A DNA stretch of 64,000 bases from DASRWI01 sp035654655 (GCA_035654655.1 DASRWI010000021.1:173440-237439), one strand, 5' to 3'; counted from the first letter of the stretch, positions 43,861 through 52,968 are shown. Translations and numbers: made by a program. Notes: a model not told the origin generated them from the letters alone.

Positions 43861-45045
43861 ATGAAAAAGGTAGTTATTACACACGCAAAAAGAACCCCTG
43901 TAGGTGCGCTTAATGGAACTCTGAGCAGTTTTACAGCGCCGCAGTTGGGGAGCATTGTAATAAAAGCTTTATTGGAAGATTCAGGTTTAGATAAGAACCT
44001 GGTAGATGAAGTTATTTTAGGTAATGTTTTAATGGCAGGGATTGGACAAGCTCCTGCAAGACAAGCTGCATTACTTGCAGGTTTGCCACAAAAGGTAGAA
44101 TGCTTGACAATCAACAAAATGTGCGGAAGCGGTTTGAAAGCCATCATGCTTGCTCATCAGGCTATTGCTATGGGAGATGCTGATATTATTATTGCAGGTG
44201 GACAGGAGAGTATGTCCAATGCTCCTTTCTTGATTAAGAATGCTCGTAATGGTTTTAAATATGGAAATCAGACAATTTATGATTCTGTTTTGCTTGATGG
44301 ATTAACAGATGCATATGATAATATACATATGGGTAGTTGTGCAGAACAATGTGCAACTGCTTTTAAGTTTACCCGTGAAGAATTAGATGATTATGCAATT
44401 CAATCTTACAAAAGAGCAAATGCTGCACAAAAAGATGGAAGATTTAAGGATGAAATTGTAGAAGTAAAAATTAAAACCAGAAATGGTGAAACTATAATTG
44501 ATAAAGATGAAGACCCTGAAAAGGTTAATTATGAAAAGGTGCCAACTTTAAAACCTGTATTTGATAAAAATGGTGTTGTAACTGCTGCTAATGCTTCTAA
44601 CATTAATGATGGTGCTGCTGCTGTTTTAATTATGTCAGAAGATAAAGCTAAAGAATTAGGATATACTCCTTTGGTTGAAATTGTGGGACAAGCTTCAGCT
44701 GCTAAAGCTCCTGTTGATTTTACAACTGCACCTGCAGATGCAATTAATAAATTATTGAAAAAATTAAATATGAAGGTTGAAGATATTGACCTCTATGAAA
44801 TTAATGAAGCCTTCGCAGTTGTTTCTTTAGCTAACAATAAAATATTAGGATTAAAAACTGATAATGTAAATGTTAATGGTGGAGCTGTTGCATTAGGACA
44901 TCCAATAGGTGCAAGCGGTGGAAGAATTATGGCAACATTAATTCACGAAATGAAAAGAAGAAATTCTAAATATGGATTGGCTTCATTGTGCATAGGCGGA
45001 GGAGAAGCATCCGCCCTTGTAGTAAAAAATTATAATAACAATTAA
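43861..45045 (+). CDS. Acetyl-CoA C-acetyltransferase (thiolase)
   Basis: This enzyme condenses two acetyl-CoA or thiolyses 3-ketoacyl-CoA. The 394-aa cytoplasmic protein has all catalytic residues: C88 (NKMCGSGLKA), H347 (GHPIGASGGR) and C377 (SLCIGGGEA), plus NEAFAVV. AAAGGAG at 43847-43853 precedes the ATG. It is a single gene, convergent with hisS, with the stop codons overlapping by 4 nt. Biosynthetic versus degradative role is not fixed. EtfAB elsewhere in the window fits fatty acid oxidation. Confidence 0.94.
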   Translation: MKKVVITHAKRTPVGALNGTLSSFTAPQLGSIVIKALLEDSGLDKNLVDEVILGNVLMAGIGQAPARQAALLAGLPQKVECLTINKMCGSGLKAIMLAHQAIAMGDADIIIAGGQESMSNAPFLIKNARNGFKYGNQTIYDSVLLDGLTDAYDNIHMGSCAEQCATAFKFTREELDDYAIQSYKRANAAQKDGRFKDEIVEVKIKTRNGETIIDKDEDPEKVNYEKVPTLKPVFDKNGVVTAANASNINDGAAAVLIMSEDKAKELGYTPLVEIVGQASAAKAPVDFTTAPADAINKLLKKLNMKVEDIDLYEINEAFAVVSLANNKILGLKTDNVNVNGGAVALGHPIGASGGRIMATLIHEMKRRNSKYGLASLCIGGGEASALVVKNYNNN

Positions 45046-46292
45046 ATTTTTAAGAACTTATTTAATTCATTAAGCGGAATGGTGTTTTCTTCACCATTCT
45101 GCATATTTTTTAATTTCGTTTTGTCTTCTGCAAATTCATCTCCACCTAAAAACATAACATACTTTGCATTCTCTTTATTTGCTTCACGCATTTGAGCTTT
45201 TACACTCCTGTCATTATAATCCATTTCAACTGCTAAGCCTTTTCTTCTTAAATCAGATGCAATGTTGAATGCTTCTTTATTAATGTCTTTCGTTACTTTA
45301 ACGATGTAAATATCAACTGCTTCATCAGGTAAGTTAATTGAATTTTCATTTGTGCAGGCTAATAAAATTCTTTCGATACCTGCTGCAAATCCTACTCCAG
45401 GAGTTGGGTCACCACCAAGTTCTTCAATTAGTAAATCATATCTTCCACCACCACATAATGCACTTTGCGAACCTACTTTGCCGCTGATAATTTCGAATGT
45501 TGTTCTTGTATAATAATCTAATCCTCTAACAAGTGCAGGGTCAACTTCGTAAGGTATGTTTGCTTTTGAAAGAACATTTTTAACTATTTCAAAATATTCT
45601 TTACTTTCATCATCAATATGATTTAGTAATAATGGCGCATCTTTCAAAAGTTCCTGGTCAACATCAATTTTGCTGTCAAAAATTCTTAAAATATTTGTAT
45701 CAAATCTTCTTCTGCTGTCTTCAGAAAGTCTATCTTTTTTTGGAGCTAAATATTCTCTTAAAAGATTTTTATAATTTTCTCTTGATTCTTTTTCACCAAG
45801 AGAATTAATTTTTACTGTTAAATCTTTTAATCCTAATGATTTTAAAATGTCATAAGCTATTTGAATCATTTCAGCATCAAGAAGAGGAGATTTACTCCCC
45901 ATAGCTTCACCGCCAAATTGATGAAATTGTCTTTGTCTGCCAGCTTGAGGTCTTTCCTGTCTGAACATTGCACCCATATAATAAAGCTTGTTCAGAGTTT
46001 TTTGTCTCCCTAAGGAATTTTCTATAAATGAACGTACTACAGGAGCAGTTCCTTCAGGTCTTAAGGTTAATGAAGTGCCTCCTCTATCAACAAAGGTATA
46101 CATTTCTTTAGAAACTATATCTGTCTCTTCTCCAATTCCTCTTGCAAACAAAACTGTTTCTTCAAATATAGGCGTACGTATTTCTTTATAATTAAATTTT
46201 GAAAATACATTATCAACAATAGATTCTAAATACTTCCAATATCTTACATCTAAAGGCAAGATATCTTTAGTTCCGGTAATAGCTTTTATCAT
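45042..46292 (-). CDS. hisS: Histidyl-tRNA synthetase
   Basis: This 416-aa class II aminoacyl-tRNA synthetase charges tRNA-His. Motifs are GTKDILPLDVRYW at the N-terminus, motif 2 TLRPEGTAPVVRSFIEN and GAMFRQERPQAGRQRQFHQFGGE, histidine-site VRGLDYYTRTTFEI, motif 3 GVGFAAGIERILLA and the C-terminal anticodon-binding domain (ALGGDEFAEDK-like end MFLGGDEFAED). Length is normal. It follows a PTS EIIA-like gene by 33 bp on the minus strand. Confidence 0.97.
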   Translation of the reverse strand: MIKAITGTKDILPLDVRYWKYLESIVDNVFSKFNYKEIRTPIFEETVLFARGIGEETDIVSKEMYTFVDRGGTSLTLRPEGTAPVVRSFIENSLGRQKTLNKLYYMGAMFRQERPQAGRQRQFHQFGGEAMGSKSPLLDAEMIQIAYDILKSLGLKDLTVKINSLGEKESRENYKNLLREYLAPKKDRLSEDSRRRFDTNILRIFDSKIDVDQELLKDAPLLLNHIDDESKEYFEIVKNVLSKANIPYEVDPALVRGLDYYTRTTFEIISGKVGSQSALCGGGRYDLLIEELGGDPTPGVGFAAGIERILLACTNENSINLPDEAVDIYIVKVTKDINKEAFNIASDLRRKGLAVEMDYNDRSVKAQMREANKENAKYVMFLGGDEFAEDKTKLKNMQNGEENTIPLNELNKFLKI

Positions 46293-46325
46293 AAATTAAA
46301 TGCGGATTGAAATTAAAAAACGGTC

Positions 46326-46796
46326 TTAAATATCGTAAAGATTTTCTTCTTCTTTTTTAAATAATTCAAAAATTTCATCATCAGTGTTTGCTTCAGAAAG
46401 TTTTTTTCTAAAATCATCACTGTTCATCATTCTTGAAATTCTGCTAAGCAGTTTCATATAAATACTTACCGTATTATCTCTGCCTACAAGCAGCATAATT
46501 AAATTTACTGGACGATTATCTAAAGCCTGGTAATCAAGTGGGTTATTTGTTTTGCCGAATGCTGCAATTATTTCATTTATCGAATTTGTTTTTCCGTGAG
46601 GAACTGCGAAACCTTTGCCAACACCTGTTGAAATGATTTTTTCTCTTTCCATCACAGAAGAACGGACTTTTTCGAGGTCATTAACACGGGGATCATTCTT
46701 AAAGAGGTCAATTAATTCATTAATGACATCTTCTTTTGTGTTTCCTTGAAGATTAGCAATAATAAAATTTTTCTTTAATAATTCAGAAACTTTCAT
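46326..46796 (-). CDS. PTS EIIA (fructose/nitrogen-type, PtsN-like) protein
   Basis: This 156-aa single-domain EIIA protein has its phospho-acceptor His at position 67 in GVGKGFAVPHGKTNSI. No EIIB or EIIC is nearby, so it is more probably regulatory (EIIA-Ntr-like) than a sugar transporter subunit. It lies between hisS and the aminotransferase and is probably co-transcribed with hisS. Confidence 0.87.
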   Translation of the reverse strand: MKVSELLKKNFIIANLQGNTKEDVINELIDLFKNDPRVNDLEKVRSSVMEREKIISTGVGKGFAVPHGKTNSINEIIAAFGKTNNPLDYQALDNRPVNLIMLLVGRDNTVSIYMKLLSRISRMMNSDDFRKKLSEANTDDEIFELFKKEEENLYDI

Positions 46797-46904
46797 TTTT
46801 CATCTTAGCTTTATTCTAAAAATTATAGATGTAAAATTAACATTAACCAAAACAACTTCAAAAGAAAACGGTACAAAATGAAGCTTATAATCTAAAAAGA
46901 TGAT

Positions 46905-48242
46905 TTAATTTTTATGCGCTTCGTTAAATTTCTTTAATCTTTTCTCAAGTTGAGGGAATTGGTCCCTCCTAACTAATGAAACGCAAGCTCTAATACCTTC
47001 AAGTCTTTTGCTTCCGGTTATTGATAAAGATATGGCACTTATACCATAATACATTAATTCTTCTATCAATTCATCACCTGTAAGACCCGGATAAGCAACT
47101 GTAAAATAAAATCCATCCGATAAAGTTTCATCTTCGTCTTTGTCATATACAATATGGAAACCATTATCAACAAACAATTTCTTCATTATATGCGCTTTTT
47201 CTTTATATTCTTTTAATGCTTCAACAAAATTTAGTTCACCGTCATTTGCGGCTTTAAACATCGCAGCTAATGCATACTGAGCTGAATGGCAAACTCCTGC
47301 ACTTAAAGTATAAAGTGTTCCGAAAATCATTACATTACCAAAGTGGTCAGTATTATAAAATCTTTTTAAATCAGGAGCTTTAGTATTATACAACTTATCA
47401 GAAATAACCATCATTCCGATTCTTTCACCGGCAAAGCTGAAAGATTTTGAACTGGATATAAGCAGAATATAATTATCTGTATAATTTGCAATTGATGGTT
47501 GGAATGGAGGAACACCCGGTTTAGAAAGGTCTTTTCTAAAATCCATTGCAAAATATGCAAGGTCTTCAATAATAACTACATTATATTTATTAGCAAGCTC
47601 AGCGATAATTTTTAATTCTTTTTCAGTAAAACAAATCCATGAAGGATTATTTGGATTAGAATATAATATTGAAGAGATATTACCTTCTTTAAGATAAGAT
47701 TCAATTTTATCTTTTAATTTTTCACCCCTATAGTCATATACATCAAAAGATTCATATTGCATTCCAAGTACCTGGATTTGAGTTTTGTGAACAGGGAAGC
47801 CTGGGTCTAAAAATAGGGTTCTATTTTTTTCTTTGTACATTCTGTTAACCGTCATCATAGTTGCGAACCCACTTTGCATTGAACCGACAGTAGGAATGCA
47901 GTATTCAGGATTAACATCAATATCAACAAACAATTTTATGAATCTTGCTGTTTCTTTTTTAAGCTGTGGAATCCCCTGGATATCCGGATAAATTGATGCA
48001 ACTCCTTTTCTCAATGCTTCAATCTCAGCATTAATGCCTATTTCAGAAGCTGGGAGTCCAGGTACACCCATTTCCATCCTTATATATTCTTCACCGGTTT
48101 CTCTTTGAATTCTATCAATAATTTTTTTAATCTCTCTAATTGAAGCCTTACCAATTACAGGAATATTACTTTCTTCAATGGCTTTTTTAACTATGTTATA
48201 ATTAATAGGGGTTTCTTTAGTAAGCAATTCTTGATTTTCCAT
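46905..48242 (-). CDS. PLP-dependent aminotransferase, class I/II (fold type I)
   Basis: This is a cytoplasmic aminotransferase of about 445 aa. The start at 48242 (MENQELLTKET) is preferred; a longer TTG-type reading to 48353 runs through a hydrophobic, unconserved stretch and a hairpin. It has YSNPNNPSW (substrate/PLP contact), VVIIEDLAYFAMDF (Asp/Tyr of the cofactor site) and the Schiff-base Lys in SSSKSFSFAGERIGM. The C-terminal DGFYFTVAYPGLTGDELIEEL segment is typical. The amino acid substrate is unknown. Confidence 0.88.
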   Translation of the reverse strand: MENQELLTKETPINYNIVKKAIEESNIPVIGKASIREIKKIIDRIQRETGEEYIRMEMGVPGLPASEIGINAEIEALRKGVASIYPDIQGIPQLKKETARFIKLFVDIDVNPEYCIPTVGSMQSGFATMMTVNRMYKEKNRTLFLDPGFPVHKTQIQVLGMQYESFDVYDYRGEKLKDKIESYLKEGNISSILYSNPNNPSWICFTEKELKIIAELANKYNVVIIEDLAYFAMDFRKDLSKPGVPPFQPSIANYTDNYILLISSSKSFSFAGERIGMMVISDKLYNTKAPDLKRFYNTDHFGNVMIFGTLYTLSAGVCHSAQYALAAMFKAANDGELNFVEALKEYKEKAHIMKKLFVDNGFHIVYDKDEDETLSDGFYFTVAYPGLTGDELIEELMYYGISAISLSITGSKRLEGIRACVSLVRRDQFPQLEKRLKKFNEAHKN

Positions 48243-48328
48243 TTTGATATAAATATTTATTAAATACTTCAGGAAAGTTAGTACCAATTTTTCTACTTTC
48301 AAAATAAAAAACTTACTGAAAGAGATGT

Positions 48329-48362
48329 ATTGAGAAGGTCCTTTTTGAAGCACCTTCTCAAT
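48329..48362. other. Hairpin in the leader of the aminotransferase gene
   Basis: A perfect 11-bp inverted repeat ATTGAGAAGGT/ACCTTCTCAAT with a 12-nt loop lies about 87 bp upstream of the chosen start on the minus strand. It has no T-run, so it looks more like a leader structure or operator than a terminator. Confidence 0.5.
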
Positions 48363-48546
48363 AAATTAATGGAGAGTTCAAAGCAGGTAATTTGAATAGT
48401 TTTTGTTCCAATCTGTCAAACAAAATTCAACTAACATGCCATAAAAATTAGTTGAAAAAACCCTCTAAAATATAGGTCTCCGTAACTACTGATATGAATA
48501 TTAAAGTAATGCAGATGAAAATATTTCGTAGTTTTTAAAATAAAAA

Positions 48547-48571
48547 AACCCGGTTGAAGAAAAACCGGGTT
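48547..48571 (-). terminator. Intrinsic terminator after the TIGR02391-like gene
   Basis: The stem AACCCGGTT/AACCGGGTT with a GAAGAAA loop is followed on the minus strand by TTTTT. Confidence 0.8.
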
Positions 48572-48605
48572 AGATGAGTACGGTAATTATTTTGGGGAAA
48601 AAATC

Positions 48606-49304
48606 TTATTTGTCTATTAAATTCAAATGCATGTTTGCGAACACTAAAATCTGTGCTGCAGCTTCTGCATTATTTGATGTAATAACATTGTCAGTTGAAG
48701 GGTCCTTAAACCATAACATTGTGCCCTTCATTATTCTATTTAAGGAATCTAATTCATCTTGAGTATTGAAGTTGCAATATCTAACGGCGCCATCATCTGC
48801 TATATAGTAGTTGGAAACATTCTTTGAATCCAAACCAAGGGGTTTTTTAATTGTATTTTCTTTTACTCTCTCTTCAAGCAGTTTAAAAGCTTTTTCTATT
48901 GATAATTCATAGTTTCCGCTTAAATAATCCTGCATTACTTCAGAACGTAAATCCCATCTGGTTATATATTGATAAACTTCAAATGATGGTAATTGTAAAT
49001 CTTTTACATATTGTTCAAAGTATTCCTGTCCCTTAGGAGTAATAGATTTGAAAAGTTCTGAATCGTTAGAAGAAGAAGTAATAATACCTTCTTTTTCTAA
49101 TTCCTTAACTGCTTTTAAGCAGCTTTCATATTCAATTTCGTTCAATTCTTCGATGTTATAATATTCAGTTATCCTGGTTTCAATAATTGAAATATAATCA
49201 GAACTATTTGTACTATTAACCTGAGCATTGAAGTTTTCATTTGCTAAGACTTTAAGAAACATTTTCTTCAAAAGTTCTTTTGATAATGGTCTGAAAACTG
49301 ACAT
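48606..49304 (-). CDS. TIGR02391 (Ymh)-like protein with N-terminal helical domain
   Basis: The 232-aa protein has an N-terminal winged-helix-like region (about residues 1-105, with YESCLKAVKELEKEGIITSSSND). Its C-terminal region (about 130-230) resembles the TIGR02391/Hypoth_Ymh family: YELSIEKAFKLLEERVKEN, a central GTMLWFKDPSTDN replacing the usual RNPRAH-type segment, and AAAQILVFANMHLNLID. Family members are sometimes found in defence or plasmid loci, but here it stands alone among housekeeping genes. The 280 bp upstream (49305-49584) hold only the paired motifs listed separately. Function is unknown. Confidence 0.6.
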   Translation of the reverse strand: MSVFRPLSKELLKKMFLKVLANENFNAQVNSTNSSDYISIIETRITEYYNIEELNEIEYESCLKAVKELEKEGIITSSSNDSELFKSITPKGQEYFEQYVKDLQLPSFEVYQYITRWDLRSEVMQDYLSGNYELSIEKAFKLLEERVKENTIKKPLGLDSKNVSNYYIADDGAVRYCNFNTQDELDSLNRIMKGTMLWFKDPSTDNVITSNNAEAAAQILVFANMHLNLIDK

Positions 49305-49452
49305 TTTAACATCCTTTCTTGCTTATCATAAATTGCATTAAAATCTTGGAAAATATTTACACAATTTAGTTTTTGCCTCTTTTAGAAATTCCGCTTGCAT
49401 CATTTAATTTCTGTATGCAATTTATATTTCTAATAAGTCTTTTTGAATAGGG

Positions 49453-49517
49453 GAATACCTGAAAGTGTATAAGGAAATTCCTGATACATAAGTAAATACC
49501 CTAAGGGTATAAGGTAG
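49453..49517. promoter_or_regulatory. Two similar AATACC...GTATAAGG elements, possible operator pair
   Basis: Two related direct repeats about 40 bp apart lie ahead of the MBL gene: AATACCTGAAAGTGTATAAGG, slightly imperfect, and AATACCCTAAGGGTATAAGG. The second contains the perfect palindrome TACCCTAAGGGTA (49497-49509). They lie 70-130 bp upstream of the start codon, a place for activator or repressor sites. Confidence 0.4.
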
Positions 49518-49584
49518 ATGTGCCTTTAATAATTATAAGTTATAATGGACAGGGTTATATTAACTTCTTTATTTATAGGTATTT

Positions 49585-50427
49585 ATGAAAATTGGTAAAT
49601 ATGAATTGTCAATAATTGATTCAGGGTATTTTTTGCTGGATGGAGGCGCAATGTTTGGCATAATTCCCAAGCCTTTATGGGAAAAAACTAATCCTGCAGA
49701 TGACCAAAATAGAATTAGGTTGGCAACCAGGCTCCTTCTTTTACAATCTGAAAATAGAAATATTCTTATTGATACTGGTTTAGGAGATAAATGGGTTGAA
49801 AAACTAAAAAGTTTTTATCAAATAGAAAAAGTTGAATTACTTAAATCTGATTTAGCAGCTAAAAATCTATCTTTTAATGATATAACTGATGTTATTCTAA
49901 CTCATCTTCATTTTGACCATGCTGGTGGGGCAACCTTATTAAATAATGGCAAATTAGAGCCTGCATTTCCCAATGCTAAATATTATGTTCAAAAAAGAAA
50001 TTTTGAATGGGCAAAAAATCCAACTGAAAGAGATAAGGGGAGCTATTTACAAGAGAATTTTAATATCTTGATTGAAGAAGGTGTTTTGAACTTTAATAAT
50101 GAGATTACTCAATTTGATGATGAAATAGAACTCATCCCTATAGATGGACATACAATCCACCAGCAATTAGTAAAAATATCTGATGGAACAAATACTGTTT
50201 TATATTGTGCAGATCTTTTTCCTACTGCTTCTCATATTCCATTGCCTTATATTATGGGATATGATCTGCAGCCTTTAGTTACATTAGAAGAAAAAAGAAA
50301 ATTTTTACAAAAGGCGATGGAAGAAGATTGGAAACTTTTTCTTGAGCACGATCCATTTCATAGTTTTGTAACTGTTAAACAAGCAAATAATAGATTTTTA
50401 GTTAAGGAAAAATTTGATGAATTCTAA
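49585..50427 (+). CDS. MBL-fold metallo-hydrolase
   Basis: This 280-aa metallo-beta-lactamase-fold enzyme has the zinc motif THLHFDHAGG (HxHxDH), later ligands in PIDGHTIHQ and YCADLFP, and a C-terminal His (EHDPFH), as in the quorum-quenching lactonase/pyrimidine-type hydrolase group. The substrate is unknown. It overlaps the Rieske gene, which itself overlaps queG, making a three-gene operon. Confidence 0.88.
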   Translation: MKIGKYELSIIDSGYFLLDGGAMFGIIPKPLWEKTNPADDQNRIRLATRLLLLQSENRNILIDTGLGDKWVEKLKSFYQIEKVELLKSDLAAKNLSFNDITDVILTHLHFDHAGGATLLNNGKLEPAFPNAKYYVQKRNFEWAKNPTERDKGSYLQENFNILIEEGVLNFNNEITQFDDEIELIPIDGHTIHQQLVKISDGTNTVLYCADLFPTASHIPLPYIMGYDLQPLVTLEEKRKFLQKAMEEDWKLFLEHDPFHSFVTVKQANNRFLVKEKFDEF

Positions 50428-50764
50428 ACATCAGGATAATGGTTACTACAAAGTTTGTAAAGTAAAGGACTTACCTGAAAAATCCGGAAGAAGATTTTTT
50501 ATTGATGATGTAGATATTGCATTATTCAAAATTGATGGAGAAGTATTTGCAGTGAATAATGTTTGTCCACACCAACACGCAGCTATAATTTATGATGGAT
50601 TCATTGAAGATAAACATATTGTATGCCCCTCTCACGGGTGGATGTTTAATCTTGAAACTGGTAAAATGAAACTTGGTAATGGTGGATGTTTAGATGTTCA
50701 TAAGATAAAAGTTGAAGATGGGGAAGTGTTTGTTAAACCTGTAAAAAAAGAGTTGAAGTGGTAA
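50417..50764 (+). CDS. Rieske [2Fe-2S] ferredoxin-like protein
   Basis: This small (about 115 aa) electron carrier of the dioxygenase-ferredoxin/NirD type has its cluster ligands in CPHQHAA (C50, H52) and CPSHGW (C70, H73). The start is the ATG at 50417, served by AAGGA 8 nt upstream; a TTG one codon earlier is also in frame. The gene begins inside the last codons of the MBL gene and ends on the first base of queG. No cognate oxygenase or reductase is adjacent. It might supply electrons to QueG or act with the MBL enzyme, which is conjecture. Confidence 0.88.
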   Translation: MNSKHQDNGYYKVCKVKDLPEKSGRRFFIDDVDIALFKIDGEVFAVNNVCPHQHAAIIYDGFIEDKHIVCPSHGWMFNLETGKMKLGNGGCLDVHKIKVEDGEVFVKPVKKELKW

Positions 50765-51684
50765 TGTCAATTACTAATGAAATAGTAATTAACCTTGCAA
50801 AGGAATATGGATTTAACCTTGTAGGTTTTGCTAAAGCTGATATTCTTGTAGATGAGATAAATCATCTTAAGGAATGGTTAGCCAAAGGATACCATGCATC
50901 AATGGGATATATGGAAAGAAATATTGAAAAAAAACAGGATGTTAAAAATATTCTTCCTTCGGCAGTAAGTGTTATTTCCTTAGGGATAAACTATTACAAT
51001 GATGTTAACTATTCAGATGAAACTGATAAAGGAAAAATCTCACGTTATGCATTAAGCTATGATTATCATAATGTAATTGAAGATAAACTTAAGCTTATGA
51101 TGCAGGAGCTTAAAGAAATTGATGAAACATTTGAATATAAATATTATGTGGATTCAGGTCCAACAATGGATAAAGCATGGGCAGTAAAATCAGGATTAGG
51201 ATGGTTGAGCAAAAATACCAATGTTATAAATCCTGAAATTGGCAGCTGGTTCTTTATTACAAATATTATAACAAACAAAAAATTTAATTATAATAATATT
51301 ATAACTGACCATTGCGGCACTTGCACAGCCTGCATTGATGCTTGTCCAACAGAAGCCATTACTCCATACCAGGTTAATGCAAACAGATGTATTTCTTTTT
51401 TAACTATAGAAAATAAGGGTGATATTTCTGAAGAGTTTTCAGGCAAAATGAATAACTGGATATTCGGATGCGATATATGTCAGGAAGTCTGTCCGTGGAA
51501 TAACAAGTTTTCAGTAGTATCCAAAACAAAGGATTTTTTTTCAACTGAGAACGAAATTGATTTGCAATCAGTAATGAATATGGGCCAGAAAGAATTCTCA
51601 GCTAAGTACAAGAATTCACCAATTAAAAGAAGTAAGTTAAAAGGTCTGCAAAGAAATGCAGAGTTTGTGCTTAAAAGAAGTTAA
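50764..51684 (+). CDS. queG: Epoxyqueuosine reductase
   Basis: This is the last step of queuosine synthesis in tRNA: B12-dependent reduction of epoxyqueuosine. The ~306-aa protein has the N-terminal cobalamin/nitroreductase-like domain (GFAKADIL, YHASMGYMERN, KYYVDSGPTMDKAWAVKSGLGW) and two 4Fe-4S motifs, CGTCTACIDACPTEAI and CDICQEVCPW. The ATG at 50764 overlaps the upstream stop (TAATG); a GTG two codons earlier is in frame. It is another corrinoid-dependent enzyme in this window. Confidence 0.93.
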   Translation: MSITNEIVINLAKEYGFNLVGFAKADILVDEINHLKEWLAKGYHASMGYMERNIEKKQDVKNILPSAVSVISLGINYYNDVNYSDETDKGKISRYALSYDYHNVIEDKLKLMMQELKEIDETFEYKYYVDSGPTMDKAWAVKSGLGWLSKNTNVINPEIGSWFFITNIITNKKFNYNNIITDHCGTCTACIDACPTEAITPYQVNANRCISFLTIENKGDISEEFSGKMNNWIFGCDICQEVCPWNNKFSVVSKTKDFFSTENEIDLQSVMNMGQKEFSAKYKNSPIKRSKLKGLQRNAEFVLKRS

Positions 51685-51710
51685 GCTATTTTCAACCAAA
51701 TATTATTGAG

Positions 51711-51890
51711 TGTCATTGCGATGAGTGAGTCTTCGAACGAAGAAGCAATCTCAAACTTATTGCTTTATCCAAATTAAAAATAGATGAGGAAAATACTTGG
51801 ATTGAGATTGCTTCGTCATCCGAATCGGATTCCTCGCAATGACATTTTATTAGTGTCATTGCTATGAGTAAAACTTTTAAGCAATGACAG
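51711..51890. repeat. Interspersed inverted repeat (TGTCATTGCG ... CGCAATGACA) plus partial copy
   Basis: The left arm (51711-51754) begins TGTCATTGCGATGAG and ends GAAGCAATCTCAA. The right arm (51801-51844) begins TTGAGATTGCTTCGTC and ends CTCGCAATGACA. They enclose a ~46-bp loop, so the whole element can form a long hairpin. A shorter copy follows (TGTCATTGC at about 51854 to GCAATGACA at 51888). Similar CATTGCGA...GAAGCAATC elements are scattered in many bacterial genomes as non-autonomous palindromic repeats. The intergenic space 51685-52023 contains nothing else. Confidence 0.85.
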
Positions 51891-52023
51891 TTTGGGATTT
51901 CATTATTCATTTAATTGTATTTAATACAAGAATATTATTAGAATCTTTTTCATATTTTTACTATCTAACTATTAGAATTTAAGAGAATTAATCATACAAA
52001 AATTTAAATCGGAGCTTTTTCAA

Positions 52024-52968
52024 ATGTCAGAATTTCATCATAAAGTAGCTATTATTGGGTCAGGACCCGCAGGATTTACTGCAGCTTTATACACGGCTAG
52101 AGCAAGCTTAAAACCTGTTATTTTTGAAGGTATGCAGCCTGGTGGACAATTAACCATTACAACTGAAGTAGAAAATTACCCCGGTTTTGAAAATGGAATT
52201 GATGGTCCTGTTTTAATGGATGTTATGAGAAAGCAAGCTCAAAGATTTGGTGCGGAAACAATCTATAAAGAGATTACTGAAGTTGATTTTTCAAAAAGAC
52301 CATTTACATTAAAAACCTATGATACTGTACATTATGCTGATTCAGTAATTGTTGCAACAGGCGCATCTGCAAAATTGCTTGGACTTGAATCTGAAAAAAA
52401 ATATATGGGCTATGGAGTTTCTGCTTGCGCTACCTGCGATGGATTCTTTTTCAAGAATCAAAAAGTTCTTATCGTTGGCGGAGGTGATACTGCAATGGAA
52501 GAAGCAAATTACTTAACAAGGTTTGCATCTGAAGTTCACGTACTGCATAGAAGAGATGAATTCAGAGCTTCAAAAATTATGTTAGACAGGGTTATGAAGA
52601 ACGAAAAAATTCAACTTCATACAAATAAAATAATTAAAGAAGTTTTAGGTAAAGAAGAGAATGGCAGAAAAACAATGACAGGTGTTCTTGTACAGGATAC
52701 TAAAACATTAGAAGTTGAAGAATGCAATGCAGAAGGCTTATTTATTGCAATAGGGCATCAGCCAAACACAAAATTATTCAAAGGTGTTCTTGAAATGGAT
52801 GAAACAGGATACCTTGTAGTTACTCCTGGTACAACACATACAAATGTTGAAGGAGTTTTTGCTGCAGGAGATGTCGCTGATAAAGTATACAGACAGGCAA
52901 TTACAGCAGCAGGAAGTGGGTGTATGGCTGCACTTGATGCACAACGCTGGTTAGAAGAACAGGAATAA
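52024..52968 (+). CDS. trxB: Thioredoxin reductase
   Basis: This 314-aa FAD/NADPH oxidoreductase reduces thioredoxin. The FAD motif is IIGSGPAGFTAALYTAR, the redox site is C135-A-T-C138 (SACATCDGFF), the NADPH motif is VGGGDTAMEEANYLTRFA and the C-terminal FAD motif is GVFAAGDVADKVYRQAITAAGSGC. GGAGC lies upstream of the ATG. It is single, with its own terminator. Confidence 0.97.
   Translation: MSEFHHKVAIIGSGPAGFTAALYTARASLKPVIFEGMQPGGQLTITTEVENYPGFENGIDGPVLMDVMRKQAQRFGAETIYKEITEVDFSKRPFTLKTYDTVHYADSVIVATGASAKLLGLESEKKYMGYGVSACATCDGFFFKNQKVLIVGGGDTAMEEANYLTRFASEVHVLHRRDEFRASKIMLDRVMKNEKIQLHTNKIIKEVLGKEENGRKTMTGVLVQDTKTLEVEECNAEGLFIAIGHQPNTKLFKGVLEMDETGYLVVTPGTTHTNVEGVFAAGDVADKVYRQAITAAGSGCMAALDAQRWLEEQE

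Noticed and set aside
51713..51910. 65-aa minus-strand reading frame
   Set aside because: It is read entirely from the inverted repeat between queG and trxB.
48606..52968. Defence or mobile island around the TIGR02391-like gene
   Set aside because: Neighbours are housekeeping genes (aminotransferase, queG, trxB). No integrase, transposase, restriction or toxin-antitoxin genes are visible.
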